A stretch of 64,000 nucleotides of DNA from Saccharospirillum sp. MSK14-1 (GCF_003054965.1 NZ_MIES01000026.1:868001-932000); one strand, 5' to 3'. Counted from the stretch's first letter, positions 17,667 through 28,000 are shown. Numbers and translations: made by a program. Notes: generated from the letters alone by a model not told the origin.

Positions 17667-17695
17667 TTGACTCTGCAATGCGGTTGTAATATACG
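17667..17695 (+). promoter_or_regulatory. Sigma-70 promoter of the porin gene
   Basis: TTGACT (17667-17672), a 17-nt spacer, then TATACG (17690-17695). It implies a leader of about 150 nt before the porin start, a usual place for small-RNA control of porin mRNAs. Confidence 0.6.
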
Positions 17696-17853
17696 TATAG
17701 CAGGATACAACGATAACAAGGGTCCTGGTTGACGTTAGATTCGTGTGTCGTTATTGGTTGCCTAATCGGTAGCGTACCGACTCAAGTGTCAGTCATGATT
17801 CATCGAGAAAGTCTGGTCACCAAACCAGTTAAATAAAAAAAGGGGAATCTTGA

Positions 17854-19095
17854 ATGAAAGCGATCAAAATTGCTTCTGGTGTAGCGATTTCTGCACTGGC
17901 TGCTGCAATCTCTGCTCAGGCACACGCTGAAAGCGACACCGAATTTTCCTGGAGCGCTGTTGGTTCCATGGAAGCCATGTTCGTTTATGACTTCGAAGGC
18001 GAAACTAAAGACGTTGACCTGGATGAAGGCGATGACTTCGATTCAGCAACTGCTGGCGAAGCTTGGGGTTTGGAAGTTACTCAAACCATCACCCATGGTC
18101 CGTTCTCTGCCAACATCGTGACCACTTTGGATGATGGCGAAGGAGACTTTGCAGTCGAAGATCTGATTGTTACTGATGGTGCCATCTCTTTCGGTCAGGT
18201 TGGTAGCTTGCTGGAAACTGATGACTATGCCTACGACATGGGTGATTCCGAAATCATCATTGATGAAGCGTCAACCGCGGATTTGAATGATGATGGTGAT
18301 CAAGACGACGAAGTCGACTTTGAACTGGACGACGGTGCTCCGATTGATGCTGGTATCCGCTACACCATGGGCGGCCTGCAGGTTCAAATCGAAGGTCAGG
18401 AAGGTGATGCTGCTCAGAACGGTACCGACTACGGTGTATCGGCTGCCTACGCTGGTAGTGTTGACGCTCTGTCTTACCGTGTTGATGCTCAGTTCCGTGC
18501 GTCTGACGAAGCTCCTGACAGTGCAGATCCTTACACCTATGCTGGTGCTGGTGTAACTTACACTGCTGATATGTTCTCCGTTAAGGCTGCCTACAACACT
18601 TACACAGCTCCGACTACTATCCCTCAAGCAGCAAGCTCTCAAGAAAAAGAGACTTTTGCTGAGTATGGTTTCGAAGTTGAAGTAACTCCGATGGCTGCTC
18701 TGACTGCCTACGTTAAAGGCCAAGACCTGGACGCTTCCAGTGTTCTGGTTGATGACTCTATGGAGTTGTTGTTCGGTGCCGCTTACACCATCGACATGAT
18801 CACTCTGACTGGTGAGTATACTTACACAGCTGCCGAAGAAATTGGTGATGAAATCCTGGCTAACGTTACTTACACCGACGGCCCGTTGGAAGCCTACGGT
18901 GAAGTGACTCTGGCTAACTTCGATGCGGAAACTGCAAACGCTCCGTTGTTCGAAGCCGGTGTTTCTTATACTCAAGACAATGGCGTTGTTTACGCTGCCG
19001 ACTACGACTTCCGCGCAGAAGAAGCTGACGCGGTTGACGCAGAAAACGCTGCAGCTATCAATGCTCTGAAACTGTCTGCTGCCTACGCATTCTAA
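17854..19095 (+). CDS. Acidic outer-membrane porin
   Basis: A 413-aa beta-barrel channel. The signal peptide is at residues 1-25 (cut after AHA). The mature part has alternating amphipathic strands (YTMGGLQVQIEG, VYAADYDFRAEE) and ends in a C-terminal Phe after LKLSAAYAF, the outer-membrane insertion signal recognised by BamA. It is very rich in Asp and Glu, poor in Lys and Arg, and has no Cys. Codon use is narrow and more AT-rich than its neighbours, as for a highly expressed gene. GGGGAATC precedes the ATG. It has its own promoter and terminator. Confidence 0.88.
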   Translation: MKAIKIASGVAISALAAAISAQAHAESDTEFSWSAVGSMEAMFVYDFEGETKDVDLDEGDDFDSATAGEAWGLEVTQTITHGPFSANIVTTLDDGEGDFAVEDLIVTDGAISFGQVGSLLETDDYAYDMGDSEIIIDEASTADLNDDGDQDDEVDFELDDGAPIDAGIRYTMGGLQVQIEGQEGDAAQNGTDYGVSAAYAGSVDALSYRVDAQFRASDEAPDSADPYTYAGAGVTYTADMFSVKAAYNTYTAPTTIPQAASSQEKETFAEYGFEVEVTPMAALTAYVKGQDLDASSVLVDDSMELLFGAAYTIDMITLTGEYTYTAAEEIGDEILANVTYTDGPLEAYGEVTLANFDAETANAPLFEAGVSYTQDNGVVYAADYDFRAEEADAVDAENAAAINALKLSAAYAF

Positions 19096-19122
19096 TTTAG
19101 ACTTAGTCTAAACTTAGAAACG

Positions 19123-19147
19123 AAGCCGCCCTTAGGGCGGCTTTTTT
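19123..19147 (+). terminator. Intrinsic terminator of the porin gene
   Basis: GCCGCCC-TTA-GGGCGGC (19125-19141) followed by T6. A second small dyad (TTTAGAC/GTCTAAA) lies directly after the stop codon. Confidence 0.92.
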
Positions 19148-19273
19148 ATGTCTGATGGTTTGAGATTGGCTAATAGCCGTATCGCATTGCGTAGAAGTTT
19201 TCTGTTGGAATGCGGTGTCTTTGGAGGTTTTATCTGTGTGGTTTATTTGTGGTAACGCAGTTTTAGTCAGTGC

Positions 19274-20173
19274 TTAGAGCCCCAACTGAGCACCATCAAT
19301 CTTTTCCAGAAACCATTTCAACGCTTCTCCATTCACGCCTTTACGCCAGGCCATAATCGCCGAGTCTTTCGCTTCGGGTGCGTCCACTTTTACCGGTACC
19401 AGTACACCGTTTTTCAGTTCGTCTTGAATGCGATGAGACGGTAAGTAGCCAACGCCTAAGCCAGCTTTTTGCGCTTCGATTTTATCGGTCATGGTGGGGA
19501 CGGTAATCACCCGGTTTTGCCGAGTCCAGCCGACGGTTCTGGGGGCCATCAACTGGGTTGTATCGCGCACGACGATGGTTGGGAATTCCTCAATCTCCTT
19601 AACCGACACTTCACAGGCGCGTTCAGCCAAGGGGTGGCCGCTGGCAACAACGAACGTCAGGCTGGTGTCGCCCAGCATTTTGGTTTCATAGCCTTCCAGT
19701 TTGGGATCAAGATTGCTGGCAGAAAGGATTAGGTCCGCGCTGCCGTTGATCAACATTTCCCAGGTTCCCGTCAGCGAGCCATGCAATAAATGCAACTTGA
19801 TGTAGGGGTGCTCGCCGTTGAATTCGCCAATCAGAGGAAAGAGACGGCTGGCTTCGTAGAATGTATCTACGCCAATACGTAGCTCAGGCTCCCAGCCACT
19901 GGCGATCTTTTTGGCGGAACTGGCCAGGCTGTCCATATCGCGGAGGATATCTCGGCCTTCTTCCAGTATCAGTCGCCCGGCGGGTGTTAGCTTGGCGCGA
20001 TGGCCGGATCGATCGAATAAGTCGACGCCCAGGTCCTGCTCAACCTTTTGAACGGTGTAGGTCAGTGCTGATGGCACTTTGTGCAGCGCCTGTGCCGCAG
20101 CGGCAAAGCTGCCACGTTGATCAATGGCGTCCAGTGCACGGAGCAGGTCGAGCGATATAGGGTTATGAGCCAT
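19274..20173 (-). CDS. LysR-family transcriptional regulator next to pirin
   Basis: A 299-aa LTTR. The N-terminal helix-turn-helix is GSFAAAAQALHKVPSALTYTVQKVEQDLG, followed by the FDRSGHRAKLTPAG turn and a full effector domain. It is divergent from the pirin gene with 101 nt between starts, a pairing common in proteobacteria that suggests it controls pirin. The inducer is unknown. Confidence 0.93.
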   Translation of the reverse strand: MAHNPISLDLLRALDAIDQRGSFAAAAQALHKVPSALTYTVQKVEQDLGVDLFDRSGHRAKLTPAGRLILEEGRDILRDMDSLASSAKKIASGWEPELRIGVDTFYEASRLFPLIGEFNGEHPYIKLHLLHGSLTGTWEMLINGSADLILSASNLDPKLEGYETKMLGDTSLTFVVASGHPLAERACEVSVKEIEEFPTIVVRDTTQLMAPRTVGWTRQNRVITVPTMTDKIEAQKAGLGVGYLPSHRIQDELKNGVLVPVKVDAPEAKDSAIMAWRKGVNGEALKWFLEKIDGAQLGL

Positions 20174-20274
20174 GGCATTCAGTATTTTTGAAGTGAAGGG
20201 GCAATATATTCCGCTTACAGCAATGCCTGCAAATGCTTACTTTGTTGCCATTCAACAAACGGCAGGAGAGCGAG

Positions 20275-21105
20275 ATGAGCCAAGAGCGAAGTGTTCGACA
20301 AATTGCCAAAGGTATTCCCACGTCGGATGGTGCCGGTGTCAAACTGACGCGGGTAATTGGAAACCAGTACGTCCGTAATCTGGATCCTTTCTTGATGCTG
20401 GATGAGTTTAAGTCTGATGATAAAGCCGACTATATGGCGGGCTTTCCCATGCACCCACATCGTGGGTTCGAAACAGTCACCTACATGCTGAAAGGCGCGT
20501 TTCGTCATGGTGATAATCAAGGTAATACCGGTTACCTGGCGCCCGGTTCTATCCAGTGGATGACGGCAGGCAGAGGCATTGTTCACGAAGAAATGCCTAA
20601 CCAGGAAGATGGCCCTGTCTGGGGGTTTCAATTGTGGGTAAACCTGCCATCAACGCACAAGATGACAGCGCCGCGCTATCAAGACATTCGCCCAGAAGAT
20701 GTGCCTGAGGTTGAGTTGGACAACGGTATTGTCAAAGTGTTGGTGGGCAACTTCCAGGGCGTGGAAGGCCCGGTAGAGGATGTAGTGACCGACCCGTTGT
20801 ATCTGGACTTTCATCTGAATGATGACGCGACTCAACGGGTTGATGTGCCGCTGGGTAAGACGGCGTTTGTTTATGTCTATCAGGGTTCGGCCGAGCTGTC
20901 CGGTACACAGTTGCCGGAGCGTCACTTGGGAATCTTGGGTGAGGGTGACTTTATTGAAGTCCTCTCCTTATCGCCGAAGACCCGTTTGCTGGTGGTCGCC
21001 GGTGATCCCATTGAGGAGCCGGTGGTGCAATATGGACCGTTCGTGATGAACACGGTTGAAGAGGTTCAGCAGGCCATCACTGACTTTAATGAAGGTCGCT
21101 TCTGA
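20275..21105 (+). CDS. Pirin-family cupin protein
   Basis: A 276-aa bicupin starting at ATG 20275 with AGGAG upstream. The N-terminal metal site HPHRGFETVTYML (His pair) and GxGIVHEEMP supply the iron ligands of pirins. The C-terminal cupin and TDFNEGRF end are complete. Bacterial pirins have quercetinase or redox-regulatory roles; which one applies here is open. Confidence 0.93.
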   Translation: MSQERSVRQIAKGIPTSDGAGVKLTRVIGNQYVRNLDPFLMLDEFKSDDKADYMAGFPMHPHRGFETVTYMLKGAFRHGDNQGNTGYLAPGSIQWMTAGRGIVHEEMPNQEDGPVWGFQLWVNLPSTHKMTAPRYQDIRPEDVPEVELDNGIVKVLVGNFQGVEGPVEDVVTDPLYLDFHLNDDATQRVDVPLGKTAFVYVYQGSAELSGTQLPERHLGILGEGDFIEVLSLSPKTRLLVVAGDPIEEPVVQYGPFVMNTVEEVQQAITDFNEGRF

Positions 21106-21130
21106 TAGAAGGTATTTACCTAAGGCATAA

Positions 21131-21155
21131 AAAAACCCGCCGAGGCGGGTTTTTT
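21131..21155. terminator. Bidirectional terminator between pirin and rpsT
   Basis: CCCGCC-GA-GGCGGG (21136-21149) flanked by A-run and T6, which works for both converging genes. Confidence 0.9.
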
Positions 21156-21170
21156 CGTATCCGTCGATGC

Positions 21171-21440
21171 TTAAGCAGCTTTCAGTGCTTTAACGCGAGC
21201 GGACAGGCGGCTCATGGTGCGAGACGCTTTGTTCTTGCTGATGATGCCTTTGCGGGCCATGCCATCGATAACCGGCTGTGCGGTCGTCAGGGCCTTGGAC
21301 GCTTCATCGTAGTTCTTAGCTTCGATCTGCTTCACAACCTTCTTTACGTAGGTGCGAACCATAGATCGTTGACTGGCGTTGTGCGCCCGGCGCTTCACTG
21401 CCTGACGAGCACGTTTCTTGGAACCAGCAGAGTTTGCCAC
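21171..21440 (-). CDS. rpsT: 30S ribosomal protein S20
   Basis: An 89-aa basic helical protein, MANSAGSKKRARQAVKRR at the N-terminus and SRLSARVKALKAA at the end, both typical. GGAGC precedes the start. It is divergent from murJ, the standard gammaproteobacterial arrangement. Confidence 0.97.
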   Translation of the reverse strand: MANSAGSKKRARQAVKRRAHNASQRSMVRTYVKKVVKQIEAKNYDEASKALTTAQPVIDGMARKGIISKNKASRTMSRLSARVKALKAA

Positions 21441-21608
21441 GGGCAGCTCCTTTCAACTGTCTTGAGGGTCAAATTCGAGGGGCGCGATTCTAGGGTTTAG
21501 CTTCGGTGTTGTCAATGCTGGCTTGTCCGTGTCGATTTCGCCACTTCCGGCTGAGCGCCCGGATCGGCTAGACTGGGCCGCTTCGCCCTTCTGACCACGG
21601 ATCGAATC

Positions 21609-23174
21609 ATGGCTGCAGCCGACTCAAAACCTGTTAAAAGCCGATCGGGCTTGTTGAGTCATTCGATGGTGGTCGCTGCGGCAACCATGGTTTCGCGAGT
21701 TTTAGGCATGACGCGTGATGTCGTTTTTGCCGTACTGTTTGGTGCTGGTGGCGCGATGGATGCCTTTTTTGTGGCGTTTAAAGTGCCTAATTTCCTTCGC
21801 CGGTTGTTTGCGGAAGGCGCTTTTAACCAGGCCTTTATTCCCGTGTTGAGTCAGATCCGTCAGGAAGAAGGCGATGCGGGCGTGCGGCGTCTGGTCGCCG
21901 CCACTCAGGTGGCGTTGGGCTCTGTTGTGGGGCTGATTACCCTGATCGCCATGGTTGCTGCGCCTGCAGTAGCCTGGCTATTTGCACCGGGTTTTCATGA
22001 CGATGGCGTCAAATTGGCGCAAACAGCCGACTTCCTCCGGTTAACCTTTCCTTATCTGTGGTTTATTTCGCTGACGGCATTGGGGCAGTCCGTTCTTAAT
22101 ACCTATAACCGCTTTGCCGCGCCGGCGATTACGCCGGTCATTCTGAATCTCTGTCTGATTGGTGCCGCATTCTGGCTGACACCGCAGTTTGATGTGCCGA
22201 TGACGGGCCTTGCCATCGGTGTATTAATCGCGGGGTTGCTCCAGTGGCTTTGGCTTTGGCCGTCGTTGATTCGGCTGGGCGTTTGGCAACCGCTGGATTG
22301 GCGTGCTCGCCATGCTGGTGTAAAGCGGATCGCGGTGCTGATGGTGCCGGCCCTCTTTGGTGTCTCGGTCAGTCAGATTAACCTGTTACTGGACACCGTC
22401 TTGGCATCGTTGCTGGTCGATGGTTCTGTCGGCTGGCTGTATTATTCGGATCGTTTGTCAGAACTGCCGTTGGGCGTCATTGGTATCGCCATTGGTACCG
22501 TTTTGTTGCCACGGTTATCCAGTCAGTCCAGTGCTGAAGACCCGGACGCCTTTAAACGCACTTTGGGTTGGGCCTTGTCGCTGGTGTTGACCGTGGGTTT
22601 GCCGGCCATGGCGGCTCTGGTCGTGTTAGCCGAGCCGCTGTTGACGGCTTTGTTCCAATATCAGGCTTTTACGCCTTATGACGTCAGTCGCAGTGCGGCC
22701 AGCCTGATGGCCTATGCGGTCGGTCTTCCTGCTTTTATGCTGATTAAAATCCTGGCGCCGGCGTTTTTTGCGCGTCAGGACACTCGAACGCCGGTGCGCA
22801 TTGCCATCTGGGCAATGTCGTTAAATATGGTGTTCAACCTGCTCTTGATTATACCGCTGGCGCACGTTGGATTGGCGTTAGCGACCGCGCTTTCATCCTG
22901 GGTCAATGCGGGCATGCTGGCCTGGACGTTGTCGCGTGAGCGTCGATTGCCTGCCTTAGCACTCTGGTGGCCCGCTGCCGTGAGGGCGCTTTTTGCGTCT
23001 GCCGTGATGGCGCTGGCCTTATTGGGCCTGATGCAGCTGGAGTGGATGGCGCTGCCCGCTGATATTCCCGGGCGCATCTGGCGAGTCGGTCTGTTAGTTG
23101 CGCAGGGATTGTCGGTGTTTGCCGTGGTCTGGGTATTGGCCGGTGGGCGGCCGCGACATTTAACGGGGCACTGA
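21609..23174 (+). CDS. murJ: Lipid II flippase MurJ (MviN)
   Basis: A 521-aa inner-membrane protein of the MOP superfamily with about 14 transmembrane helices. It has the conserved start SMVVAAATMVSRVLGMTRDVVFAVLFGAG, FVAFKVPNFLRRLFAEGAFNQAFIPV and YYSDRLSELPLGVIG. It flips lipid II for peptidoglycan synthesis. A terminator follows before ribF. Confidence 0.97.
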   Translation: MAAADSKPVKSRSGLLSHSMVVAAATMVSRVLGMTRDVVFAVLFGAGGAMDAFFVAFKVPNFLRRLFAEGAFNQAFIPVLSQIRQEEGDAGVRRLVAATQVALGSVVGLITLIAMVAAPAVAWLFAPGFHDDGVKLAQTADFLRLTFPYLWFISLTALGQSVLNTYNRFAAPAITPVILNLCLIGAAFWLTPQFDVPMTGLAIGVLIAGLLQWLWLWPSLIRLGVWQPLDWRARHAGVKRIAVLMVPALFGVSVSQINLLLDTVLASLLVDGSVGWLYYSDRLSELPLGVIGIAIGTVLLPRLSSQSSAEDPDAFKRTLGWALSLVLTVGLPAMAALVVLAEPLLTALFQYQAFTPYDVSRSAASLMAYAVGLPAFMLIKILAPAFFARQDTRTPVRIAIWAMSLNMVFNLLLIIPLAHVGLALATALSSWVNAGMLAWTLSRERRLPALALWWPAAVRALFASAVMALALLGLMQLEWMALPADIPGRIWRVGLLVAQGLSVFAVVWVLAGGRPRHLTGH

Positions 23175-23178
23175 AACT

Positions 23179-23212
23179 GTGCACTGACGGGAGACGTCAT
23201 CGGCACTTTTTT
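23179..23212 (+). terminator. Intrinsic terminator of murJ
   Basis: Stem GTGC/GCAC plus TGACG/CGTCA with a small internal loop and a GGAGA apex, followed by T6. It lies 37 nt before the ribF start, so ribF needs its own promoter (TATACT at about 23215). Confidence 0.8.
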
Positions 23213-23249
23213 GTATACTGCGCGGCCCTGTTCGCCACCACAGATCGCT

Positions 23250-24167
23250 ATGCGTATCAGTCGTCGACCTCGACCGCTCGGCCAGCCGGCCGCCGTGACC
23301 ATTGGTAGCTTCGATGGCCTTCACCTGGGGCATCAACGCTTAATTGAAGCGCTTAATGAAGCGGCCCATTCCCGTGGCCTGGCCTCCACTGTTGTGACTT
23401 TTGAACCGCAACCTCGCGAGTTTTTCGATCCGAAAGGCGCGCCAGCCCGTTTGGCTGCATTGAACGACAAGGTTCGACGCCTGGGAGCCATGGGCGTTGA
23501 TCAGCTGGTGGTGCTCTCCTTTAATTCCGCGTTGCGTGCCATGTCAGCGGCTGATTTTGTGCAGCATGTATTGATCGATGGCCTGAACGCGCGCTGGGTG
23601 CAGGTCGGTGATGACTTCCGCTTCGGTAACGATCGTCGTGGTGATGTCGATTTCCTGCGCCAATACGATTTTGAAGTGCAGCAGCTGGAATCGCAGCGCC
23701 TGGGTGACGATCGCGTTTCCAGTACGGCGATTCGCACCAGTTTGGCTGAGGGCCACCTGCAGGAAGCCGCTGAATTGCTGGGCGAACCATATACGCTCAG
23801 TGGTCGGGTTGTTCACGGCCGTAAACTGGGCCGTACCATCGGTGTGCCGACGGCCAATATTCTGTTGAACCATCCCAAACTGGCCACCAACGGCGTCTTT
23901 GCAGTGCGCACCCGGGTAGGCGATCGCTGGTTGCCGGGCGTTGCCAATCTGGGGCCTAAGCCGACCGTTGGTGATGAACGTAACTGGCTTGAAGTGCACC
24001 TGTTCGATGCTGACCTTGATTTGTATGGCCAGCGCCTCGATGTGCAGCTATGGCAGCGGCTGCGGGGCATTGAAAGATTTGATAGTCTTGACGCCCTGAA
24101 AAACCAGATTCAGGCCGATATCCAGGCTGCACGAGCCTGGTTTGATACGAATGAAGTAAACGGATAA
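23250..24167 (+). CDS. ribF: Bifunctional riboflavin kinase/FAD synthetase RibF
   Basis: A 305-aa enzyme making FMN and FAD. The N-terminal adenylyltransferase has TIGSFDGLHLGHQRLI and the STAIRTSLAEG (SxxR-type) motif. The C-terminal flavokinase has GRVVHGRKLGRTIGVPTAN. I start at ATG 23250, which fits the family N-terminus; the frame extends to 23211 across the terminator. It leads into ileS. Confidence 0.96.
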   Translation: MRISRRPRPLGQPAAVTIGSFDGLHLGHQRLIEALNEAAHSRGLASTVVTFEPQPREFFDPKGAPARLAALNDKVRRLGAMGVDQLVVLSFNSALRAMSAADFVQHVLIDGLNARWVQVGDDFRFGNDRRGDVDFLRQYDFEVQQLESQRLGDDRVSSTAIRTSLAEGHLQEAAELLGEPYTLSGRVVHGRKLGRTIGVPTANILLNHPKLATNGVFAVRTRVGDRWLPGVANLGPKPTVGDERNWLEVHLFDADLDLYGQRLDVQLWQRLRGIERFDSLDALKNQIQADIQAARAWFDTNEVNG

Positions 24168-24226
24168 CTCATCCTTCCAACCCCGGTTGCCTGAGACAGG
24201 CCCATTGACCGAAGTGACCGACCTCC

Positions 24227-27046
24227 ATGACTGACTATAAAGCGACACTGAATTTGCCGCAGACGGACTTTCCGATGCGCGGTAACCTGGCCAAGCGTGA
24301 GCCGGAAATGCTGGCTCAATGGGAGCAAAACGGCATTTACCAGCGCATTCGCGCAGCCAGCGCAGGTCGTCCCAAGTTCATTCTGCATGATGGCCCGCCG
24401 TACGCGAATGGTGATTTGCACCTCGGCCATGCGGTCAACAAGGTTCTTAAAGATATCATCATCAAGTCGAAGGGTTTTATCGGCTTTGACGCGCCTTATG
24501 TGCCGGGCTGGGATTGCCACGGTTTGCCGATTGAGCACAAGGTGGAGACCACCATCGGTCGTGCGGGTGACAAGGTCGACTTCAAAACCTTCCGTGCGGA
24601 ATGTCGCGCCTATGCGTTGGGTCAAATTGACAATCAGCGCAAAGGTTTTATCCGCATGGGTGTCTTTGGTGATTGGCAGAACCCCTATCTGACGCTGAAC
24701 CATCAGACCGAAGCCGATATCATCCGCGCGCTGGGCAAAATCGCCGAAAGCGGTCACTTAGTGCGTGGCTTCAAGCCGGTTTATTGGAGTGTGGTCGGTG
24801 GCTCGGCTTTGGCCGAAGCCGAAGTTGAATACAAAGACAAAACGTCGTTCAGCATCGATGTTCGTTACGCCGCCAAAGACCCGTCGTCAGTACTCAAGGC
24901 CTTTGGTACGGAAGCCGGCGAAGGCGAAGTCGGTGCGGTTATCTGGACCACCACGCCTTGGACCTTGCCTGCGTCCCAGGCCATCTCGGTGCATCCGGAA
25001 CTGGATTACGTCTTACTGCAAACCGACGTTAACGGTTCGCCTGCGCGACTGATTCTGGCGGAAGGCTTGCTCGACGCTGCGACAGAACGCCAAGGTTTGA
25101 CCAACACCAAAATCATCGGTCGGGCGAAAGGTCAGGCGTTGGAAGGGCTGGTGTTCGATCATCCGTTTTATCAGCGCGACATCCCGATTCTGCTGGGCGA
25201 TCATGTCACGCTCGACGCCGGTACCGGCCTGGTTCATACCGCGCCTGATCACGGTATGGATGACTTTCTGGTGTGTCAGCGCTACGGCATTGAAACCTTA
25301 AACCCGCTGAACGATGGCGGTGTTTATCGCAATAATGTCGAGCTGTTTGCTGGCGAACACGTTTATAAAGTCGAGCCGCACATCATCGAGGTGTGCAAAG
25401 AGCACGATCGCCTGCTCAGCGAGGGCAAGTTGACTCACAGCTACGCTCACTGCTGGCGGACCAAAACCCCGCTGATCTACCGTGCCACGCCACAGTGGTT
25501 TATCAGCATGGACAAGCAAAACCTGCGCGGTCAGGCGCTGGACGCCATCAAAGGCGTGCGCTGGGTGCCCGGTTGGGGCCAGAACCGCATCGAAGCGATG
25601 ATGGAACAAAGCCCGGACTGGTGTATCTCACGCCAGCGTACCTGGGGCGTGCCCATCGCCTTTGTGACCCACAAAGAGACGGGCGAGCTGCACCCCGAAT
25701 TGCCGCGCATCATTGAAGCGGTTGCCGAGCGCGTCGAAAAAGAAGGGATGGATGCCTGGTGGGAACTCGACCTGGCCGACGTCATCAGCGACGCCGATCA
25801 GTACGAAAAAGTCACCGATACACTCGATGTCTGGTTCGATTCCGGCGTCACCCATGACACCGTCCTGCGCAAGCGTGCGGAGCTGGGTGAGTACCCGGCC
25901 GATATGTACCTGGAAGGGTCGGATCAGCATCGCGGCTGGTTCCAGTCATCGTTGAAAACCGCCGTCGCCATCAACGGCAGTGCACCCTATAAGCAGGTGC
26001 TGACGCATGGTTTCACCATCGATGAGAAAGGACACAAGATGTCCAAGTCGTTGGGTAACGGCATCGAACCGGAAGAAATCTTCAACACCATGGGTGCCGA
26101 CATCATGCGGTTGTGGGTCGCGTCGACCGACTACAGCGGCGAGATGGCGATGTCTAAAGAAATTCTGAACCGTACCGCCGATGCCTACCGCCGCATCCGT
26201 AATACGGCGCGTTTCTTTATCTCCAACCTGAGCGGTTTTGACCCAGCCAAAGATCAGGTTGAGCCGGAGCAGATGTTGGCGCTGGACCGTTGGGCTGTTG
26301 ATCGTGCCTACCGGCTTCAGCAGGAACTGTCGGATTGCTACGACAACTATCAGTTCGTTCAGGTGTATCAGAAAATCCATCACTTCTGCGTGCTGGATAT
26401 GGGCGGTTTCTATCTGGATATCATCAAGGATCGCCAGTACACCACCCAGGCCGATTCGCTGGCGCGTCGTTCCTGCCAGACTGCGCTCTACCACGTTCTG
26501 GAAGCCTTGGTTCGCTGGATCGCACCGATCCTGAGCTTTACTGCCGACGAGCTCTGGCAGCACTTGCCGGGTGAGCGCAGCCTGAGCGTGTTCGAACAAA
26601 CCTGGTATGAAGGCCTGACCACCTTATCTGACAGCGAACCGATGAACGGCGCTTTCTGGGCGCAGGTTCAGGCGGCCAAAGAAGGCGTCAATAAAGTACT
26701 GGAACTGGCGCGTAATGAAGGTCGCGTTGGCGGCAGTCTGAAAGCGGAAGTGACGCTGTACTGCGACAGTGAATTAAAAGCGGCTTTGGCGGAACTGGGT
26801 GACGAGCTGCGCTTTGTCACCTTGACCAGTGAGGCTAAATTGGCCGAGCTGAACGATGCACCGGCCGACGCCATCGATACCGACCTGGAAAGTTTGAAAG
26901 TGGCGGTCGTCGCCTCCGAACTGCCGAAGTGCGAGCGTTGCTGGCACCAGCGTCCAGATGTTGGCCTGCATCCGGAACACCCGGAGCTCTGTGGTCGCTG
27001 CGTCGAGAACGTCACTGGCAAGGGTGAGGTGCGTTACTTTGCCTAA
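24227..27046 (+). CDS. ileS: Isoleucyl-tRNA synthetase
   Basis: A 939-aa class I synthetase. The HIGH motif appears as DLHLGHA near residue 64. KMSKS is at residues 604-608. The editing (CP1) domain is inserted between them. The C-terminal zinc finger is CERCWHQR ... CGRCVENV. It is the type common in proteobacteria. Its stop overlaps the lspA start by 8 nt. Confidence 0.98.
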   Translation: MTDYKATLNLPQTDFPMRGNLAKREPEMLAQWEQNGIYQRIRAASAGRPKFILHDGPPYANGDLHLGHAVNKVLKDIIIKSKGFIGFDAPYVPGWDCHGLPIEHKVETTIGRAGDKVDFKTFRAECRAYALGQIDNQRKGFIRMGVFGDWQNPYLTLNHQTEADIIRALGKIAESGHLVRGFKPVYWSVVGGSALAEAEVEYKDKTSFSIDVRYAAKDPSSVLKAFGTEAGEGEVGAVIWTTTPWTLPASQAISVHPELDYVLLQTDVNGSPARLILAEGLLDAATERQGLTNTKIIGRAKGQALEGLVFDHPFYQRDIPILLGDHVTLDAGTGLVHTAPDHGMDDFLVCQRYGIETLNPLNDGGVYRNNVELFAGEHVYKVEPHIIEVCKEHDRLLSEGKLTHSYAHCWRTKTPLIYRATPQWFISMDKQNLRGQALDAIKGVRWVPGWGQNRIEAMMEQSPDWCISRQRTWGVPIAFVTHKETGELHPELPRIIEAVAERVEKEGMDAWWELDLADVISDADQYEKVTDTLDVWFDSGVTHDTVLRKRAELGEYPADMYLEGSDQHRGWFQSSLKTAVAINGSAPYKQVLTHGFTIDEKGHKMSKSLGNGIEPEEIFNTMGADIMRLWVASTDYSGEMAMSKEILNRTADAYRRIRNTARFFISNLSGFDPAKDQVEPEQMLALDRWAVDRAYRLQQELSDCYDNYQFVQVYQKIHHFCVLDMGGFYLDIIKDRQYTTQADSLARRSCQTALYHVLEALVRWIAPILSFTADELWQHLPGERSLSVFEQTWYEGLTTLSDSEPMNGAFWAQVQAAKEGVNKVLELARNEGRVGGSLKAEVTLYCDSELKAALAELGDELRFVTLTSEAKLAELNDAPADAIDTDLESLKVAVVASELPKCERCWHQRPDVGLHPEHPELCGRCVENVTGKGEVRYFA

Positions 27047-27557
27047 GCTGAATCAGCTGTTTCCCAGTGGTCCTCGTCAGCTGCTGTGGCTGGTGATTGC
27101 CGCTGTCGTTATTGCGGTCGATCTGTGGACTAAATCGCTGGCGGTTGAGTTGTTGACCTATCGTCAGCCGGTACCGGTGTTGCCGGTGCTCGACTTTACC
27201 TTGTTGCATAACCGTGGCGCGGCGTTCAGTTTCCTGGGCGCGGCGGGCGGCTGGCAGCGCTGGTTATTTGTCGTTATTGCGCTGGCGGTGTCTGTTTTGC
27301 TGGTCGTGTGGATTATGCGGCTGAAGCCGACCGATCGCTGGGTGGCCGTGGCTTTGTCACTGATTCTCGGTGGTGCGCTGGGCAATCTCTATGATCGGGT
27401 AACACTCGGTTACGTGGTCGACTTTATCCATGCGCATTGGGGCAACAGCTACTTCCCGGCCTTTAATATTGCCGACAGCGCCATTACCGTAGGGGCTATC
27501 ATGATATTGATTGATGCCTTCTGGTTGGAAAAACGACGTCGTGGAGCGGTGAGCTGA
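27039..27557 (+). CDS. lspA: Lipoprotein signal peptidase LspA
   Basis: A 172-aa inner-membrane aspartyl protease that trims prolipoproteins such as BamD and BamE. I choose TTG 27039 (reading [11 protein letters not shown]), which has GAGG 9 nt upstream; a GTG at 27024 is the alternative. Motifs are [24 protein letters not shown] with the two catalytic Asp, and FNIADS. It has four membrane helices and is translationally coupled to ileS. Confidence 0.95.
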   Translation: MPKLNQLFPSGPRQLLWLVIAAVVIAVDLWTKSLAVELLTYRQPVPVLPVLDFTLLHNRGAAFSFLGAAGGWQRWLFVVIALAVSVLLVVWIMRLKPTDRWVAVALSLILGGALGNLYDRVTLGYVVDFIHAHWGNSYFPAFNIADSAITVGAIMILIDAFWLEKRRRGAVS

Positions 27558-27559
27558 GC

Positions 27560-28000
27560 ATGGATGTGATTCAGGAAAATGCCACCATCACGCTGCATTT
27601 TGCGTTGCGTCTGGACAGCGGTGAAACCGTCGATTCGACATTCGATAAAGCACCGGCGACCTTGACCATTGGCGATGGCAACCTGCCGGAAGGTTTCGAG
27701 CGCCATCTGATGGGGTTGGCCGTCGGTGATCACCGAACGGTTCGGGTTGAACCGGAAGATGCGTTCGGTCAGCACAATCCGCAAAACCTGCAAAACTTCA
27801 AGCGTGACCAGTTCGGCGCGGAGATTGAACCGGGTATGGTCATGTCGTTCGCAGACGCCGGTAACAATGAGTTACCCGGTGTGATTGCGGAAATCGAAGG
27901 CGACTTTGTTACAGTGGACTTCAACCACCCGTTGGCTGGCAAAACGCTGGACTTCGAAGTGGAAATTCTCGCCATAGAGAGCGCGACTGATGGACATTAA
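27560..28000 (+). CDS. fkpB: FKBP-type peptidyl-prolyl isomerase FkpB (SlpA)
   Basis: A 146-aa SlyD-like prolyl isomerase: [29 protein letters not shown] and [10 protein letters not shown] are diagnostic, with the insert-in-flap domain after them. It starts 2 nt after lspA and overlaps ispH by 11 nt, the conserved lspA-fkpB-ispH order. Confidence 0.95.
   Translation: MDVIQENATITLHFALRLDSGETVDSTFDKAPATLTIGDGNLPEGFERHLMGLAVGDHRTVRVEPEDAFGQHNPQNLQNFKRDQFGAEIEPGMVMSFADAGNNELPGVIAEIEGDFVTVDFNHPLAGKTLDFEVEILAIESATDGH

Larger units (their letters stand above)
17202..17853. other. 652-nt non-coding region between dapB and the porin gene
   Basis: There is no convincing protein gene. Two minus-strand frames (17266-17478 and 17402-17719) have no ribosome sites or family resemblance. 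The region contains the structured element at 17429-17516, two A7 runs beside it, and the porin promoter at 17667-17695. The rest shows no recognisable feature. Confidence 0.6.

Noticed and set aside
17402-17719. 105-codon minus-strand frame between dapB and the porin
   Set aside because: No ribosome site, no recognisable domain, and it overlaps the structured element and the porin promoter.
18271-18975. 234-codon minus-strand frame inside the porin gene
   Set aside because: Ser/Val-rich mirror of the porin codon pattern; the sense frame has signal peptide, barrel strands and terminal Phe.
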